From: Flavobacterium akiainvivens
Lineage (GTDB): Bacteria > Bacteroidota > Bacteroidia > Flavobacteriales > Flavobacteriaceae
Assembly (NCBI RefSeq): GCF_001278115.1
Contig: NZ_LIYD01000005.1
Location: forward strand, 2,302,653-2,366,652
Length of the DNA stretch: 64,000 bases
Direction of reading: 5' to 3'
This document shows positions 19,335 through 27,454 of this stretch, in pieces. The position numbers were made by a program, and so were the translations under genes. A model generated the notes under the pieces. The model did no database searches and was not told the origin of the DNA. It was given only the letters and a program-made list of their open reading frames with translations. Every line of letters starts with the position of its first letter. Positions within the stretch are counted from its first letter, which is position 1.

Positions 19335-21419
19335 ATGAAACCACTTTTACTATTTTTCACCTTACTGTTTACCGCACTTGCGGGTGCCCAGGTTATAACC
19401 ATACCCGATGCCGCGTTTGAAAACCTGCTGGTAACCGCTGCCACCTACAACCAGATTGCCAGCGATGGCAGCGATTATATTGCGGTAGACGCAAACGGCG
19501 ATGGCGCTATAACCCAGGCCGAAGCCGAAGAAGTGCGCGAACTGTACCTTAACAACCAGGGTATAGCATCGTTACAGGGTATTGAGTATTTTACAAACCT
19601 GCGTGTGCTGTATGTGTCAGACAACAGCATTGCAGAATTGGATATTACCCCGCTTGAAGACCTGGAATACCTATACATAAACAACAACCAGCTTACTTCG
19701 CTTACCATACTCGATGCACACGACCTTAAAGGCCTTGATTGCAGCAACAACCAGCTTACCGTGCTTGATTTTGGTAGTATGGAATACCTGGAAAGCGCCA
19801 ACTGTTCGGGTAATAACCTTACCCAGCTGGATGTTTCGGGCTGTATAAACCTTTCGTTAGTAAGCTTTGCCAATAACAACATTACCTACGTAAACATAAA
19901 AAACGGTATGGGCCATACCGCCGTTGCCGCCGATAACCAGTGGCAGGGCAACCCCGGCCTGGCCTATATGTGTATTGATGACCAAGAGGCTGCCGCCATT
20001 AGCGCATTGCTTGCAGCAAACGGATACACTACGGTAGTAGCTAACTCATTTTGTTCTTTTACGCCGGGTGGCGATTATAACACCATTAAAGGTACACTTA
20101 CTTTTGATGTAAATGGTGACGGCTGCGATGTGGCCGATTCTTCGCAAAAATTCATGAAAGTAACCACTGAAGTAGGTGCGGAAGCCTGCGCGGTATTTAC
20201 CGATGCCAATGGTGAGTATGAGTTGTATACCCTTGCCGGTACTTTTGCCGTAGCCCCTCAGTTTGAAGAAAATTACTTCGAGGCAAGCTATGTGGCTCCC
20301 GTTGCGTTTCCTTATGTAAATAATGCTGAGGCTACTGCTAACTTTTGTATAACGCCCAATACCGCCGCCAGCGATATAGAAATTGTAATGATGCCCGTTG
20401 TAGCCCCCGTTCCGGGACAGGACGTTTATTACAAAATGGTGTATAAAAACAAAGGCAACCAGGTGCTTAGCGGTTCGGTGCAGTGCACGTGGAACTACAC
20501 GAAGTTTGACTTTTATGCCAACAGCTTTATGCCCGATGCCAACCAGACACTATTAAACGGCAACCTTGCCACGTATGTTTGGGATTATACTAACCTTGAA
20601 CCGTTTGAAAGCCGTGAGATAAAAATCAGGCTTGCGGTACACAGCCCTACAGATGCCATACCGGTAAACGTGGGCGATGCGCTAAGCTTTGACGCCCAGG
20701 CCATTCTTACTGCCGATGCCATACAGTCAGACAATACCAGTGTTTTAGAGCAACAGGCCGTAGCCACGGCTACCACAGCCAGCATAACCTGTATAGAAGG
20801 CGCTGTAGCCCCGGTAACCCAAATAGGCGAATACCTGCACTATGTGGTTAATTTTACAAACGAAGGCACAGAAACACCCGACAGCGTGGTAATAGAAACC
20901 GAGGTAGACCCTGAGCATTTTGATATCAATACGCTACAGGTGCTTAACAGTTCGCACAATGCCAGGGTACAGGTGCAGGGCAATACCGCCCGCTTTATGA
21001 TGCCCGCCTTTATGCAGGCCGCAGACGGCCATGGCAATATACTGTTTAAGGCCAAAACAAAAAATAACCTTGCCAGCGGCGCAACGGTGCTTAGTTCGGC
21101 ACGTATTTACTTTGGCTATACCGCCCCGGTTGAAACCAATGTGGCCGAAACACAGCTTGGTGTTATGGGAATGGATGATGTTGCTGTAGATGCTTCGGTT
21201 ACACTATATCCTAACCCGGCAAAAGATGTTGTGAATATTAATGCAGCAAACAACCTGCAACAGGTTAACCTGTATGATGTGCAGGGCAGGCTGCTGCAAA
21301 CCGAAATACTTAACAATACACAAACCACTATAGACTTAAGCAGCCGTGCTGCCGGTATTTACTTTGTAAAAGCATATACGCAGGCCGGTGTTAAAGTTCA
21401 AAAAGTAGTAAAAGAATAA
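19335..21419 (+). CDS. secreted leucine-rich-repeat protein with T9SS sorting domain
   Basis: A 694-residue secreted protein. The start MKPLLLFFTL is chosen over the methionine 9 codons upstream, which would lie at the predicted transcript start. After the signal (to AGAQ) come an EF-hand-like DANGDGAITQAEAEE segment and leucine-rich repeats of the NNNQLTSL type (about 75-190). A SdrD-B-like segment with DVNGDGCDV and a long beta-rich region of the DUF7619 kind follow. YPNPAKDVVNI opens the type A sorting domain ending VKAYTQAGVKVQKVVKE. It would be exported by T9SS to the surface. A terminator follows. Confidence 0.88.
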   Translation: MKPLLLFFTLLFTALAGAQVITIPDAAFENLLVTAATYNQIASDGSDYIAVDANGDGAITQAEAEEVRELYLNNQGIASLQGIEYFTNLRVLYVSDNSIAELDITPLEDLEYLYINNNQLTSLTILDAHDLKGLDCSNNQLTVLDFGSMEYLESANCSGNNLTQLDVSGCINLSLVSFANNNITYVNIKNGMGHTAVAADNQWQGNPGLAYMCIDDQEAAAISALLAANGYTTVVANSFCSFTPGGDYNTIKGTLTFDVNGDGCDVADSSQKFMKVTTEVGAEACAVFTDANGEYELYTLAGTFAVAPQFEENYFEASYVAPVAFPYVNNAEATANFCITPNTAASDIEIVMMPVVAPVPGQDVYYKMVYKNKGNQVLSGSVQCTWNYTKFDFYANSFMPDANQTLLNGNLATYVWDYTNLEPFESREIKIRLAVHSPTDAIPVNVGDALSFDAQAILTADAIQSDNTSVLEQQAVATATTASITCIEGAVAPVTQIGEYLHYVVNFTNEGTETPDSVVIETEVDPEHFDINTLQVLNSSHNARVQVQGNTARFMMPAFMQAADGHGNILFKAKTKNNLASGATVLSSARIYFGYTAPVETNVAETQLGVMGMDDVAVDASVTLYPNPAKDVVNINAANNLQQVNLYDVQGRLLQTEILNNTQTTIDLSSRAAGIYFVKAYTQAGVKVQKVVKE

Positions 21420-21439
21420 AGGGTATAACCCCTGCGTTT

Positions 21440-21470
21440 AAAAGCCGTACAATAGTGTGCGGCTTTTTTT
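21440..21470 (+). terminator. intrinsic terminator after the LRR gene
   Basis: A 12-bp stem with one G-U pair (AAAAGCCGTACA / TGTGCGGCTTTT), a 4-nt loop and a run of T. Confidence 0.8.
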
Positions 21471-21542
21471 ATTGCTTTTTTTTAACCCAAACGCAACCTT
21501 TTTACTTTTTGGGCGACTATATAATAAATTGCTAAAAGAAAA

Positions 21543-21669
21543 GGCTTACCGTGCGGCCCGGGTGCACTCCCCTACCGGTGTGCAGGGCCGCGGTAAATTG
21601 CCTCAATATGTTTTCACTACCTAAATATATCTATCCTTAAGGGCCGGCGCAAAATTGTGTACGGCCCTT
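21543..21669 (+). other. structured intergenic region upstream of citrate synthase
   Basis: The 387-bp gap before gltA has two strong hairpins. The first pairs TTACCG (21546-21551) with CGGTAA (21591-21596) and CGGCCC (21554-21559) with GGGCCG (21585-21590), across a 2-nt bulge. The second pairs AAGGGCCG (21639-21646) with CGGCCCTT (21662-21669). Neither is followed by a U-run. They could be a leader of gltA or a separate RNA. I found no open frame here. Confidence 0.45.
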
Positions 21670-21806
21670 TCGGTATATATAAATAATTGGCAAAAATACA
21701 CGGTTAAGGAAAGATTATATTGCGTTTTTTTCTTTACAGATAAATTGTAATTGCTTAAATTCGCAGGAATATATTTTTTCCAAACCAAATAAACATACAT
21801 ACTATC

Positions 21807-23090
21807 ATGTCAAATACTGCAATATTGGAAATTAATGGCAAGAAGTTTGAATTTCCAACGCTTGTTGGCACTGAAAACGAAGTTGCCATTGATATTGATA
21901 AACTGCGCAGCGAAACCGGTGCCATAACACTTGACCCGGGCTTTAAAAATTCAGGCGCGTGCAAAAGCGCCATTACCTTCCTTGACGGGGAAGAAGGTAT
22001 CCTTCGCTACAGGGGATATTCAATAGAACAACTGGCTGAAAAGTCAAACTTCCTTGAAGTTTCTTACCTGCTTATTTTTGGCGAACTGCCAACTGCCGGG
22101 CAAATTGCCAAGTTTGAAAACGACATACGCAAGCATACCCTCGTTAACGAGGAGATGAAAAACATTATAGACGGTTTCCCTAAAAATGCCCACCCAATGG
22201 GTATCCTGGCATCGTTAACCAGCGCCCTTACTGCCTTTAACCCGCAGCCGGTAAACGTTAGCGACAACCAGGAACTGTATGACACCATTTGCAAGGCAAT
22301 GGGTAAATTCCTTGTAATTGCAACGTGGACGTTCCGTAAAAACATGGGCTACCCGCTTAACTATTATGACAACACAAAAGGCTATGTAGAAAACTTTATG
22401 AGGCTTATGTTTGAGCTTCCTACAGGCCCTTACAAGCTTGACCCGGTTGTTATCAATGCGCTTGATAAACTGTTTATACTGCATGCCGACCACGAGCAAA
22501 ACTGCTCTACCAGCACTGTGCGTATAGTGGGCTCAAGCCATGCCAGCCTTTTTGCTTCAATATCTGCCGGTGTATCTGCACTATGGGGCCCGCTGCATGG
22601 CGGTGCTAACCAGGCGGTGCTTGAAATGCTTGAAGAAATACAGGCAAACGGTGGCGATGCTGATAAGTATCTTGCAAAAGCCAAAGATAAAGAAGACCCG
22701 TTCCGCCTAATGGGCTTTGGCCACAGGGTGTACAAAAACTTCGACCCGCGTGCTAAAATCATTAAAAAAGCAGCTGATGACGTTCTTGAGGCACTTGGTG
22801 TTGATGACCCAATACTTAACATTGCCAAAAAGCTTGAAGAGGCTGCATTGCAGGATGAGTACTTCAAGAGCCGTAACCTGTACCCTAACGTAGATTTCTA
22901 TTCAGGAATTATTTACAGGGCGCTGGGCATACCTACAGAAATGTTTACCGTACTGTTTGCCATAGGCCGCCTTCCGGGCTGGGTTGCCCAGTGGAAAGAA
23001 ATGCGCCTTAACAAAGAGCCAATAGGCCGTCCGCGCCAGGTATATGTTGGTGCACCGCTTAGGGAGTTTACCGAAATTGAAAAACGATAA
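21807..23090 (+). CDS. gltA: citrate synthase
   Basis: Condenses acetyl-CoA and oxaloacetate at the entry to the TCA cycle. At 427 residues it matches the type II (hexameric, Gram-negative) enzyme with its N-terminal beta domain. Active-site blocks are visible: LHADHEQNCSTSTVR, GPLHGGANQAVL and FGHRVYKNFDPRA carry the catalytic His residues, and the Asp lies in the NVDFYSGI region. It stands alone, with a terminator at 23108-23137. Confidence 0.98.
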   Translation: MSNTAILEINGKKFEFPTLVGTENEVAIDIDKLRSETGAITLDPGFKNSGACKSAITFLDGEEGILRYRGYSIEQLAEKSNFLEVSYLLIFGELPTAGQIAKFENDIRKHTLVNEEMKNIIDGFPKNAHPMGILASLTSALTAFNPQPVNVSDNQELYDTICKAMGKFLVIATWTFRKNMGYPLNYYDNTKGYVENFMRLMFELPTGPYKLDPVVINALDKLFILHADHEQNCSTSTVRIVGSSHASLFASISAGVSALWGPLHGGANQAVLEMLEEIQANGGDADKYLAKAKDKEDPFRLMGFGHRVYKNFDPRAKIIKKAADDVLEALGVDDPILNIAKKLEEAALQDEYFKSRNLYPNVDFYSGIIYRALGIPTEMFTVLFAIGRLPGWVAQWKEMRLNKEPIGRPRQVYVGAPLREFTEIEKR

Positions 23091-23107
23091 GTTTTAATCT
23101 GATATAC

Positions 23108-23137
23108 AAAACCATCCTGAAAAGGGTGGTTTTTTTG
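23108..23137 (+). terminator. intrinsic terminator of gltA
   Basis: Stem AAAACCATCC / GGGTGGTTTT with one wobble pair, loop TGAAAA, then a T run. The core CCATCCTGAAAAGGGTGG is identical to that of the Rrf2-gene terminator at 24031-24058 read on the other strand. Confidence 0.85.
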
Positions 23138-23162
23138 TTTATATTGGTACAAAGCAATATTT

Positions 23163-23627
23163 ATGAAGTCTCCGGTATATCTCTTACTATTCGTATTGAC
23201 ATCTTGTGCTGTAAAGCCAACATCTTCTCATTATGACTATAAGAAAGCTGTGGCTCATTACTATTGTATATCTTCACAGGGAATTGATATAAATGAATGT
23301 GATGCGTTTTACGCTGACTTTGAAAAAATGTTTACTGTACGATCTCTGACAGATAACCATAGGCTTAGGAAGAGGGAAAAAGGCATCTATAAATTTGAAA
23401 TGAACAGCCCGCATGCTACTACACATTTGCTCTATATTGATAAGGCCAGCTGCAAGGTAATACCAGTCTATGGAGACCTAAAGAGAATTTTAAAGTTCAA
23501 CAGGCAATTTATGAAGAGAAATAAGTCTGGCTTAAAAGAAATTGAAAGTTGTGAAAAGGAAATTGTGAATATTTACAATAGAAATTCACGTATTATAAGT
23601 GCACAATCTATCGAAACACTGAAATAA
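23163..23627 (+). CDS. small hypothetical lipoprotein
   Basis: The 154-residue protein has a short signal (MKSPVYLLLFVLTSC) whose Cys15 is a clear lipobox. The mature part is basic and cysteine-containing (Cys at about 35, 46, 99 and 129), with no domain I recognise. It lies directly after the gltA terminator. The region is more A/T-rich than its neighbours, so recent gain is possible. Function is unknown. Confidence 0.65.
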   Translation: MKSPVYLLLFVLTSCAVKPTSSHYDYKKAVAHYYCISSQGIDINECDAFYADFEKMFTVRSLTDNHRLRKREKGIYKFEMNSPHATTHLLYIDKASCKVIPVYGDLKRILKFNRQFMKRNKSGLKEIESCEKEIVNIYNRNSRIISAQSIETLK

Positions 23628-23879
23628 AATGCACCTGTTTAAAATTCTAAATTGAATTAAAAATCCCAAATCTAATTTTTAATTATAATTCAAAAAATAG
23701 TGACTTTCTTCCTACAACGTTTTCAATGTTTCAGTTTAAAGCAATAATTGATATTCAATAGTTAAAAATTGCGAATTCTTTATATTTATAATGATTATAA
23801 ATAGCGTTGTATCCTTTGTGTAGCGCGGGTTTTAATACTTTTTAACTATGATTTAATAAAAATTTACAATGCAGGGGTA

Positions 23880-23910
23880 TTGCATAGTATGTAATCTGCA
23901 TATATCTTTG
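23880..23910 (+). promoter_or_regulatory. strong consensus promoter with no downstream gene
   Basis: TTG at 23880-23882 and TATCTTTG at 23903-23910 with a 20-nt spacer fit the Bacteroidota sigma-A consensus fully. The predicted start is near 23915. No open frame lies between it and the terminator at 23971-24004. Confidence 0.65.
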
Positions 23911-23914
23911 CAGT

Positions 23915-24004
23915 ACAAATTAATTGGTTTGTGAGGAGATTCCAGTTAATTTAAGATTGGTTGGTTTGTTAAAAGCGGGTTTCTTAAACCCGCTTTTATT
24001 TTTT
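23915..24004 (+). ncRNA. candidate small RNA (~90 nt)
   Basis: The segment is bounded by a consensus promoter and a perfect 12-bp Rho-independent terminator. It contains GTTTGTGAGGAGATTCCAG and two GGTTGGTTTG-like tracts that could be single-stranded seeds. No start codon opens a plausible peptide before the terminator. The rest of the 457-bp gap (23628-23879) is A/T-rich with nothing I can name. It may match a known flavobacterial RNA family such as Flavo-1; I cannot test that. Confidence 0.5.
23971..24004 (+). terminator. intrinsic terminator of the candidate small RNA
   Basis: A perfect 12-bp stem AAAAGCGGGTTT / AAACCCGCTTTT, loop CTT, then ATTTTTT. Confidence 0.85.
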
Positions 24005-24030
24005 ATCAAAATCTCAAACAGGCTTACCAT

Positions 24031-24058
24031 AAAAAAAGCCACCCTTTTCAGGATGGCT
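24031..24058 (-). terminator. intrinsic terminator of the Rrf2-regulator operon
   Basis: On the minus strand AGCCATCC, TGAAAA, GGGTGGCT, then a run of seven T. It lies 26 nt after the regulator stop. Confidence 0.8.
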
Positions 24059-24084
24059 CACTTTCAAAAATATTTCACAGGATT

Positions 24085-24528
24085 TTACCCTTCGGCGCTT
24101 TCCGGTTCTTTTTCGGTAAGGCCCGCCAGCTGAAACAGGCTTTTACCCTGTAGCATATCCAGCGTGCTGTCGCGCACATCGGCCAGAAAGTGGTGCAGGT
24201 TGCACGCTTCCTGATCGGGGCAGTCATCGCATCGTTCATAAAAATTAAGGCTCACACAGGGCAGCATTGCTATAGGCCCGTCTAAAACGCGTATAAGCGT
24301 TGCCGCTGTAACCGTTTTAGGGTCCTTCATTAAATAATAACCGCCGCCCTTACCCTTTTTAGAGCCCAGTATGCCAAACTTCTTTAAATCGAGCAAAATG
24401 GCCTCCAGGAACTTTTTGGGTATCTGCTCTTTTTCCGAAATATCAGAAATAAGCACGGGCACGGTAGCATCCTGCCGTGCAATGTATATAAGTGCCTTAA
24501 GCCCGTATTTCGTCTTTTTTGAGAGCAT
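24085..24528 (-). CDS. Rrf2 family transcriptional regulator with a cysteine cluster
   Basis: A 147-residue winged-helix DNA-binding protein. MLSKKTKYGLKALIYIAR at 1-18 and the GGGYYL wing at 61-66 are typical of Rrf2. Cys91, Cys100, Cys103 and Cys109 form a cluster where IscR and NsrR bind an iron-sulfur centre, so redox or iron-sulfur sensing is plausible. It is the last gene of a minus-strand operon, 9 nt after ctlX, and the divergent cysH-cysD-cysN genes are close. A role in controlling sulfur assimilation is inferred from position only. Confidence 0.9.
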   Translation of the reverse strand: MLSKKTKYGLKALIYIARQDATVPVLISDISEKEQIPKKFLEAILLDLKKFGILGSKKGKGGGYYLMKDPKTVTAATLIRVLDGPIAMLPCVSLNFYERCDDCPDQEACNLHHFLADVRDSTLDMLQGKSLFQLAGLTEKEPESAEG

Positions 24529-24537
24529 ATAGTAAAG

Positions 24538-25473
24538 TTACTGTTTTTTTAATAAAAACACCTCTGCCATCATGCAGCGTGCACTACCTCCGCCACAGGC
24601 CTCAATGGTATCAAGGTTGGCTGTAAGTATTTCGGTATGTTTTTCAATCTTGTTTATCTGGTCTGCCGTAAGCACGCTTTTGGCCGAATCGCTCATTACA
24701 AGGTAGCTTTTATCCTTACCCTGTACCTGTAGCATATTGCCGGCAAAGTGGTTCAGCTGGGCTTCAGTAAGCAGTACAATCTCTTTACCATCGGCTTTAA
24801 GGTTTTCCAGCACCATTTTGCGCTCCTGCTTATCGTCTATACAATCGGCACAAATAACGGCAAAAGTACTGCCTATGCACATCATTACGTTAGTGTGGTA
24901 TATGTGCATGCGCTCACCGTCTACAGTCTGGAAGGCTTCAAAAATCACAGGGCCAAGGTCAAAATCCTCGCAGTATTCAATAACCAGCTCTTCTTCGGCG
25001 CGTGGCGAAAGGGCGCAGTAGGCCTTGCCGTTTTCGCGGTCCAGCACCAGGCTGCCGGTACCTTCTAAAAACAGGCCGTCTTCTTCGGCGCTGGTATAAT
25101 CAACAATATTATCTATTACAAAACCGTGGTCTTCCAGCAGGTCTAAAATATCTTCACGGCGTTCGCTGCGGCGGTTTTCGGCAAACATGGGGTACAGGGC
25201 CACATCGCCGTTTTCATGAAACGACACCCAGTTGTTAGGGAAAACCGAATCGGGTGTATCTACATCCTTACGGTCGTCTACCACAATTACATTAACACCC
25301 ACGGCACGCAGCTTTTCTACAAAGGCGTCAAACTCCTGCTGGGCTTTTGCGTTTACGGTTTCGGGGAGCAGGCTGTCCATAACCTTCTGGTAGTAATTGT
25401 TAACGGCAGTCTGTTCGTTCATACGGAACGCCACCGGGCGAATCATTAGTATTGTGTCAGTAATTTGTTTCAT
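24538..25473 (-). CDS. ctlX: citrulline utilization hydrolase CtlX-type amidinotransferase-fold protein
   Basis: Guanidino-modifying enzyme superfamily member, 311 residues from MKQITDTIL. The upstream frame to 25518 overlaps the previous gene and is not conserved-looking. PDSVFPNNWVSFHENG is the substrate loop. GERMHIYHTNVMM holds the catalytic His, and the nucleophile is the Cys of ACGGGSARCMMAEV near the C terminus. CtlX proteins are linked to citrulline breakdown. It follows a related enzyme by 14 nt. Confidence 0.85.
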   Translation of the reverse strand: MKQITDTILMIRPVAFRMNEQTAVNNYYQKVMDSLLPETVNAKAQQEFDAFVEKLRAVGVNVIVVDDRKDVDTPDSVFPNNWVSFHENGDVALYPMFAENRRSERREDILDLLEDHGFVIDNIVDYTSAEEDGLFLEGTGSLVLDRENGKAYCALSPRAEEELVIEYCEDFDLGPVIFEAFQTVDGERMHIYHTNVMMCIGSTFAVICADCIDDKQERKMVLENLKADGKEIVLLTEAQLNHFAGNMLQVQGKDKSYLVMSDSAKSVLTADQINKIEKHTEILTANLDTIEACGGGSARCMMAEVFLLKKQ

Positions 25474-25487
25474 GATTGTAAATATAG

Positions 25488-26402
25488 TTAATCGCGCAGT
25501 AACGGCAAAGTGCTGCAACGCAACAATCCTTCCTGTTTTGCAATTTCGGCATAAGGCACTTCTTCTGTGTTGATGCCGTGGCCATTAAGCCAATCTTTAA
25601 GGCGGGTAAAGTTTTTTTCTATGATTACCACGTCTTCGGCAATAGAGAAGAAGTTAGAGGTCATGTTGTACATTTCCTCACGGTCTATATGAAACAGGTT
25701 GTCCATGCCAAAAAGGTTAACCAAATACAGGTAATCAGCCTCCTCACGGAAACCGCTTTTATAAATCACGCCTTTATCCTTACCCACCGGCTGAAAGCAG
25801 CAGTCTAGGTGCAGGGCGTTATCGCGCGGCTCAATGCGGCTTTTAACCAGATCGAACTCCTTGACTATTTTATTAGGGAAAAGTTGTTTTATAAAGTCTA
25901 CCCCCTGCGTGTTGGTGCGGGCGGTAATATAGTCTTTGTAGTCGCTGCCCTTGTAGGTGCCAATAAAAATGTGGTCGTTCCACACAATTACGTCGCCGCC
26001 CTCTATGTGTACCTCTTCAGGAGGGGTAACCACTTTGGCAGGGTTTATCTGGTCTACAATATATTTTATGGCTTCCTGTTCGCGCAGGCGGTCGGGCAGT
26101 ATGTTAGCCCAGATAAACGTATCGTCTATCACAAAGCCAATATCGCGGCTAAAAATCTGGTTGTAGTTTTCAATAAGCTCCGGGCGGTACACGGTAACGC
26201 CGTGCTTTTCAAAAACGGCGGCTACGGCCTCCATTTCGGGTACCATATCGGCTTCCAGCGGATAGGTGCCGGCTTTAATATGCTCGAGCGATTTAGGGTC
26301 GTAGGCCTCGCTTTCGGTAGGCGTAGGGCCGTTGCTTACAGCTGTGCCCAGTATAACGGCGCGCAGCCTTGAGGTTTCGTTGGTTACATGTATTGGTAAC
26401 AT
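25488..26402 (-). CDS. arginine deiminase / amidinotransferase-fold enzyme
   Basis: Member of the same guanidino-modifying superfamily, 304 residues from MLPIHVTNET. HIEGGDVIVW is the Glu-Gly-Gly-Asp block, ALHLDCCFQPVG holds the catalytic His, and LRCSTLPLLRD at the C terminus carries the nucleophilic Cys. It may act on arginine, dimethylarginine or an amidino group. With ctlX downstream, arginine-to-citrulline-to-ornithine turnover is a reasonable guess. TATATTTG at 26418-26425 (minus) could be the -7 box. Confidence 0.83.
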   Translation of the reverse strand: MLPIHVTNETSRLRAVILGTAVSNGPTPTESEAYDPKSLEHIKAGTYPLEADMVPEMEAVAAVFEKHGVTVYRPELIENYNQIFSRDIGFVIDDTFIWANILPDRLREQEAIKYIVDQINPAKVVTPPEEVHIEGGDVIVWNDHIFIGTYKGSDYKDYITARTNTQGVDFIKQLFPNKIVKEFDLVKSRIEPRDNALHLDCCFQPVGKDKGVIYKSGFREEADYLYLVNLFGMDNLFHIDREEMYNMTSNFFSIAEDVVIIEKNFTRLKDWLNGHGINTEEVPYAEIAKQEGLLRCSTLPLLRD

Positions 26403-26539
26403 GGCTTGGATTTTGCGCAAATATAAAAAAAAGGGCTCTGTTTAAGAGTTTTTTAAGAAGAAGTGTAGGATTTAGTTTGATTTTTTGAGGGTTTTTAAGG
26501 TGCTGAGTAGCTTGAGAATTTAAATAGAAGTAAAACCAC

Positions 26540-26576
26540 CCCGCCCTGCGGCACCCCTCCGAGGGAGGGGAATGCT
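26540..26576. repeat. GC-rich palindromic intergenic repeat
   Basis: CCCCTCC (26554-26560) pairs with GGAGGGG (26564-26570) after a GC-rich lead. I recall closely similar elements scattered through Flavobacteriaceae genomes. It sits in the 334-bp divergent gap between the deiminase-like gene and cysH, followed by a short GGCTAAAAGCTGACGGCTAA-type tract. Confidence 0.5.
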
Positions 26577-26681
26577 CACTCAGCCGAAATAAAACCGTAT
26601 AAATCCGCTTCGCATCTGATGGCTAAAAGCTGACGGCTAACCGCTAAAATCAAAAAAACTTTCAATTATCCTATTAATTCC

Positions 26682-26702
26682 ATAGACTAATGTCTATATT
26701 TG
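26682..26702 (+). promoter_or_regulatory. cysH promoter overlapped by a palindromic operator candidate
   Basis: TATATTTG at 26695-26702 is a consensus -7 box. ATAGAC-TAAT-GTCTAT (26682-26697) is a perfect 6-bp inverted repeat that overlaps it. No good -33 box is present. A repressor or activator of sulfate assimilation, possibly the nearby Rrf2 protein, could bind here. Confidence 0.5.
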
Positions 26703-26736
26703 GCGAATATTACAGTTATTACCCCGAAAAGACGAA

Positions 26737-27453
26737 ATGAAGGAGAAGTTAGCTTACCTGAATAACGAAATAAAAGGCCTGCCTCTGGCTGAAAGTATTC
26801 CGCTGGTGCTGAAGCATTTTAGTGGTAAAAAGGTGTTTAGCACCTCTTTTGGTATAGAAGACCAGGTGCTTACCCACTACATTGCGCCCTATGCCGAGCT
26901 TGTAAACACGTTTACACTCGATACCGGCCGCCAGTTTGCCGAAACCTACGAGGTGTTTCAGCGCACGCAAAACAAATACCCCAAGCTTAATATCGAAACC
27001 TTTTTCCCCGATGCGGAAGACGTAAAGCAATACGTTTCGGCTAACGGCATAAACGGCTTTTATAACAGCATAGAGCAACGCAAAGAGTGTTGCAGGGTGC
27101 GTAAGGTGGTTCCCCTGCAAAAAGCCATTACAGGGGCTGAATTATGGGTTACAGGCCTCCGCGCCGAGCAAAGCGACAACCGCAGCGACATGCAGCTTTT
27201 AGAATGGGACGAGGCCAACCAACTGGTTAAATTCAACCCGCTTTTGCATTATACCCTTAAAGAAGTAGAAGTGCTTATAGATACCTACAACATACCCCTG
27301 AGCAGCCTGTACAAAAAAGGCTACCTGAGCATAGGCTGTGCGCCGTGTACCCGTGCACTGGCCGAAGGCGAACCCTTTAGGGCCGGGCGCTGGTGGTGGG
27401 AAGACGGTAAAAAAGAGTGCGGGCTGCACATTCATCAAGATAAAAATTATTAA
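26737..27453 (+). CDS. cysH: assimilatory phosphoadenylyl/adenylyl-sulfate reductase
   Basis: Reduces activated sulfate to sulfite. The 238-residue protein keeps the paired-cysteine motif CC (118-119) and CxxC (201/204) that binds a [4Fe-4S] cluster, as in APS-using reductases, plus the catalytic Cys228 in KKECGLH. No cysC gene or domain is in the cluster, which also favours APS as substrate. It opens the cysH-cysD-cysN group. Confidence 0.95.
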   Translation: MKEKLAYLNNEIKGLPLAESIPLVLKHFSGKKVFSTSFGIEDQVLTHYIAPYAELVNTFTLDTGRQFAETYEVFQRTQNKYPKLNIETFFPDAEDVKQYVSANGINGFYNSIEQRKECCRVRKVVPLQKAITGAELWVTGLRAEQSDNRSDMQLLEWDEANQLVKFNPLLHYTLKEVEVLIDTYNIPLSSLYKKGYLSIGCAPCTRALAEGEPFRAGRWWWEDGKKECGLHIHQDKNY

Positions 27454-27454
27454 A

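Noticed and set aside
21543..21669. Ordinary terminators before gltA
   Set aside because: Neither hairpin is followed by a U-run, and the LRR gene already has its own terminator at 21440.
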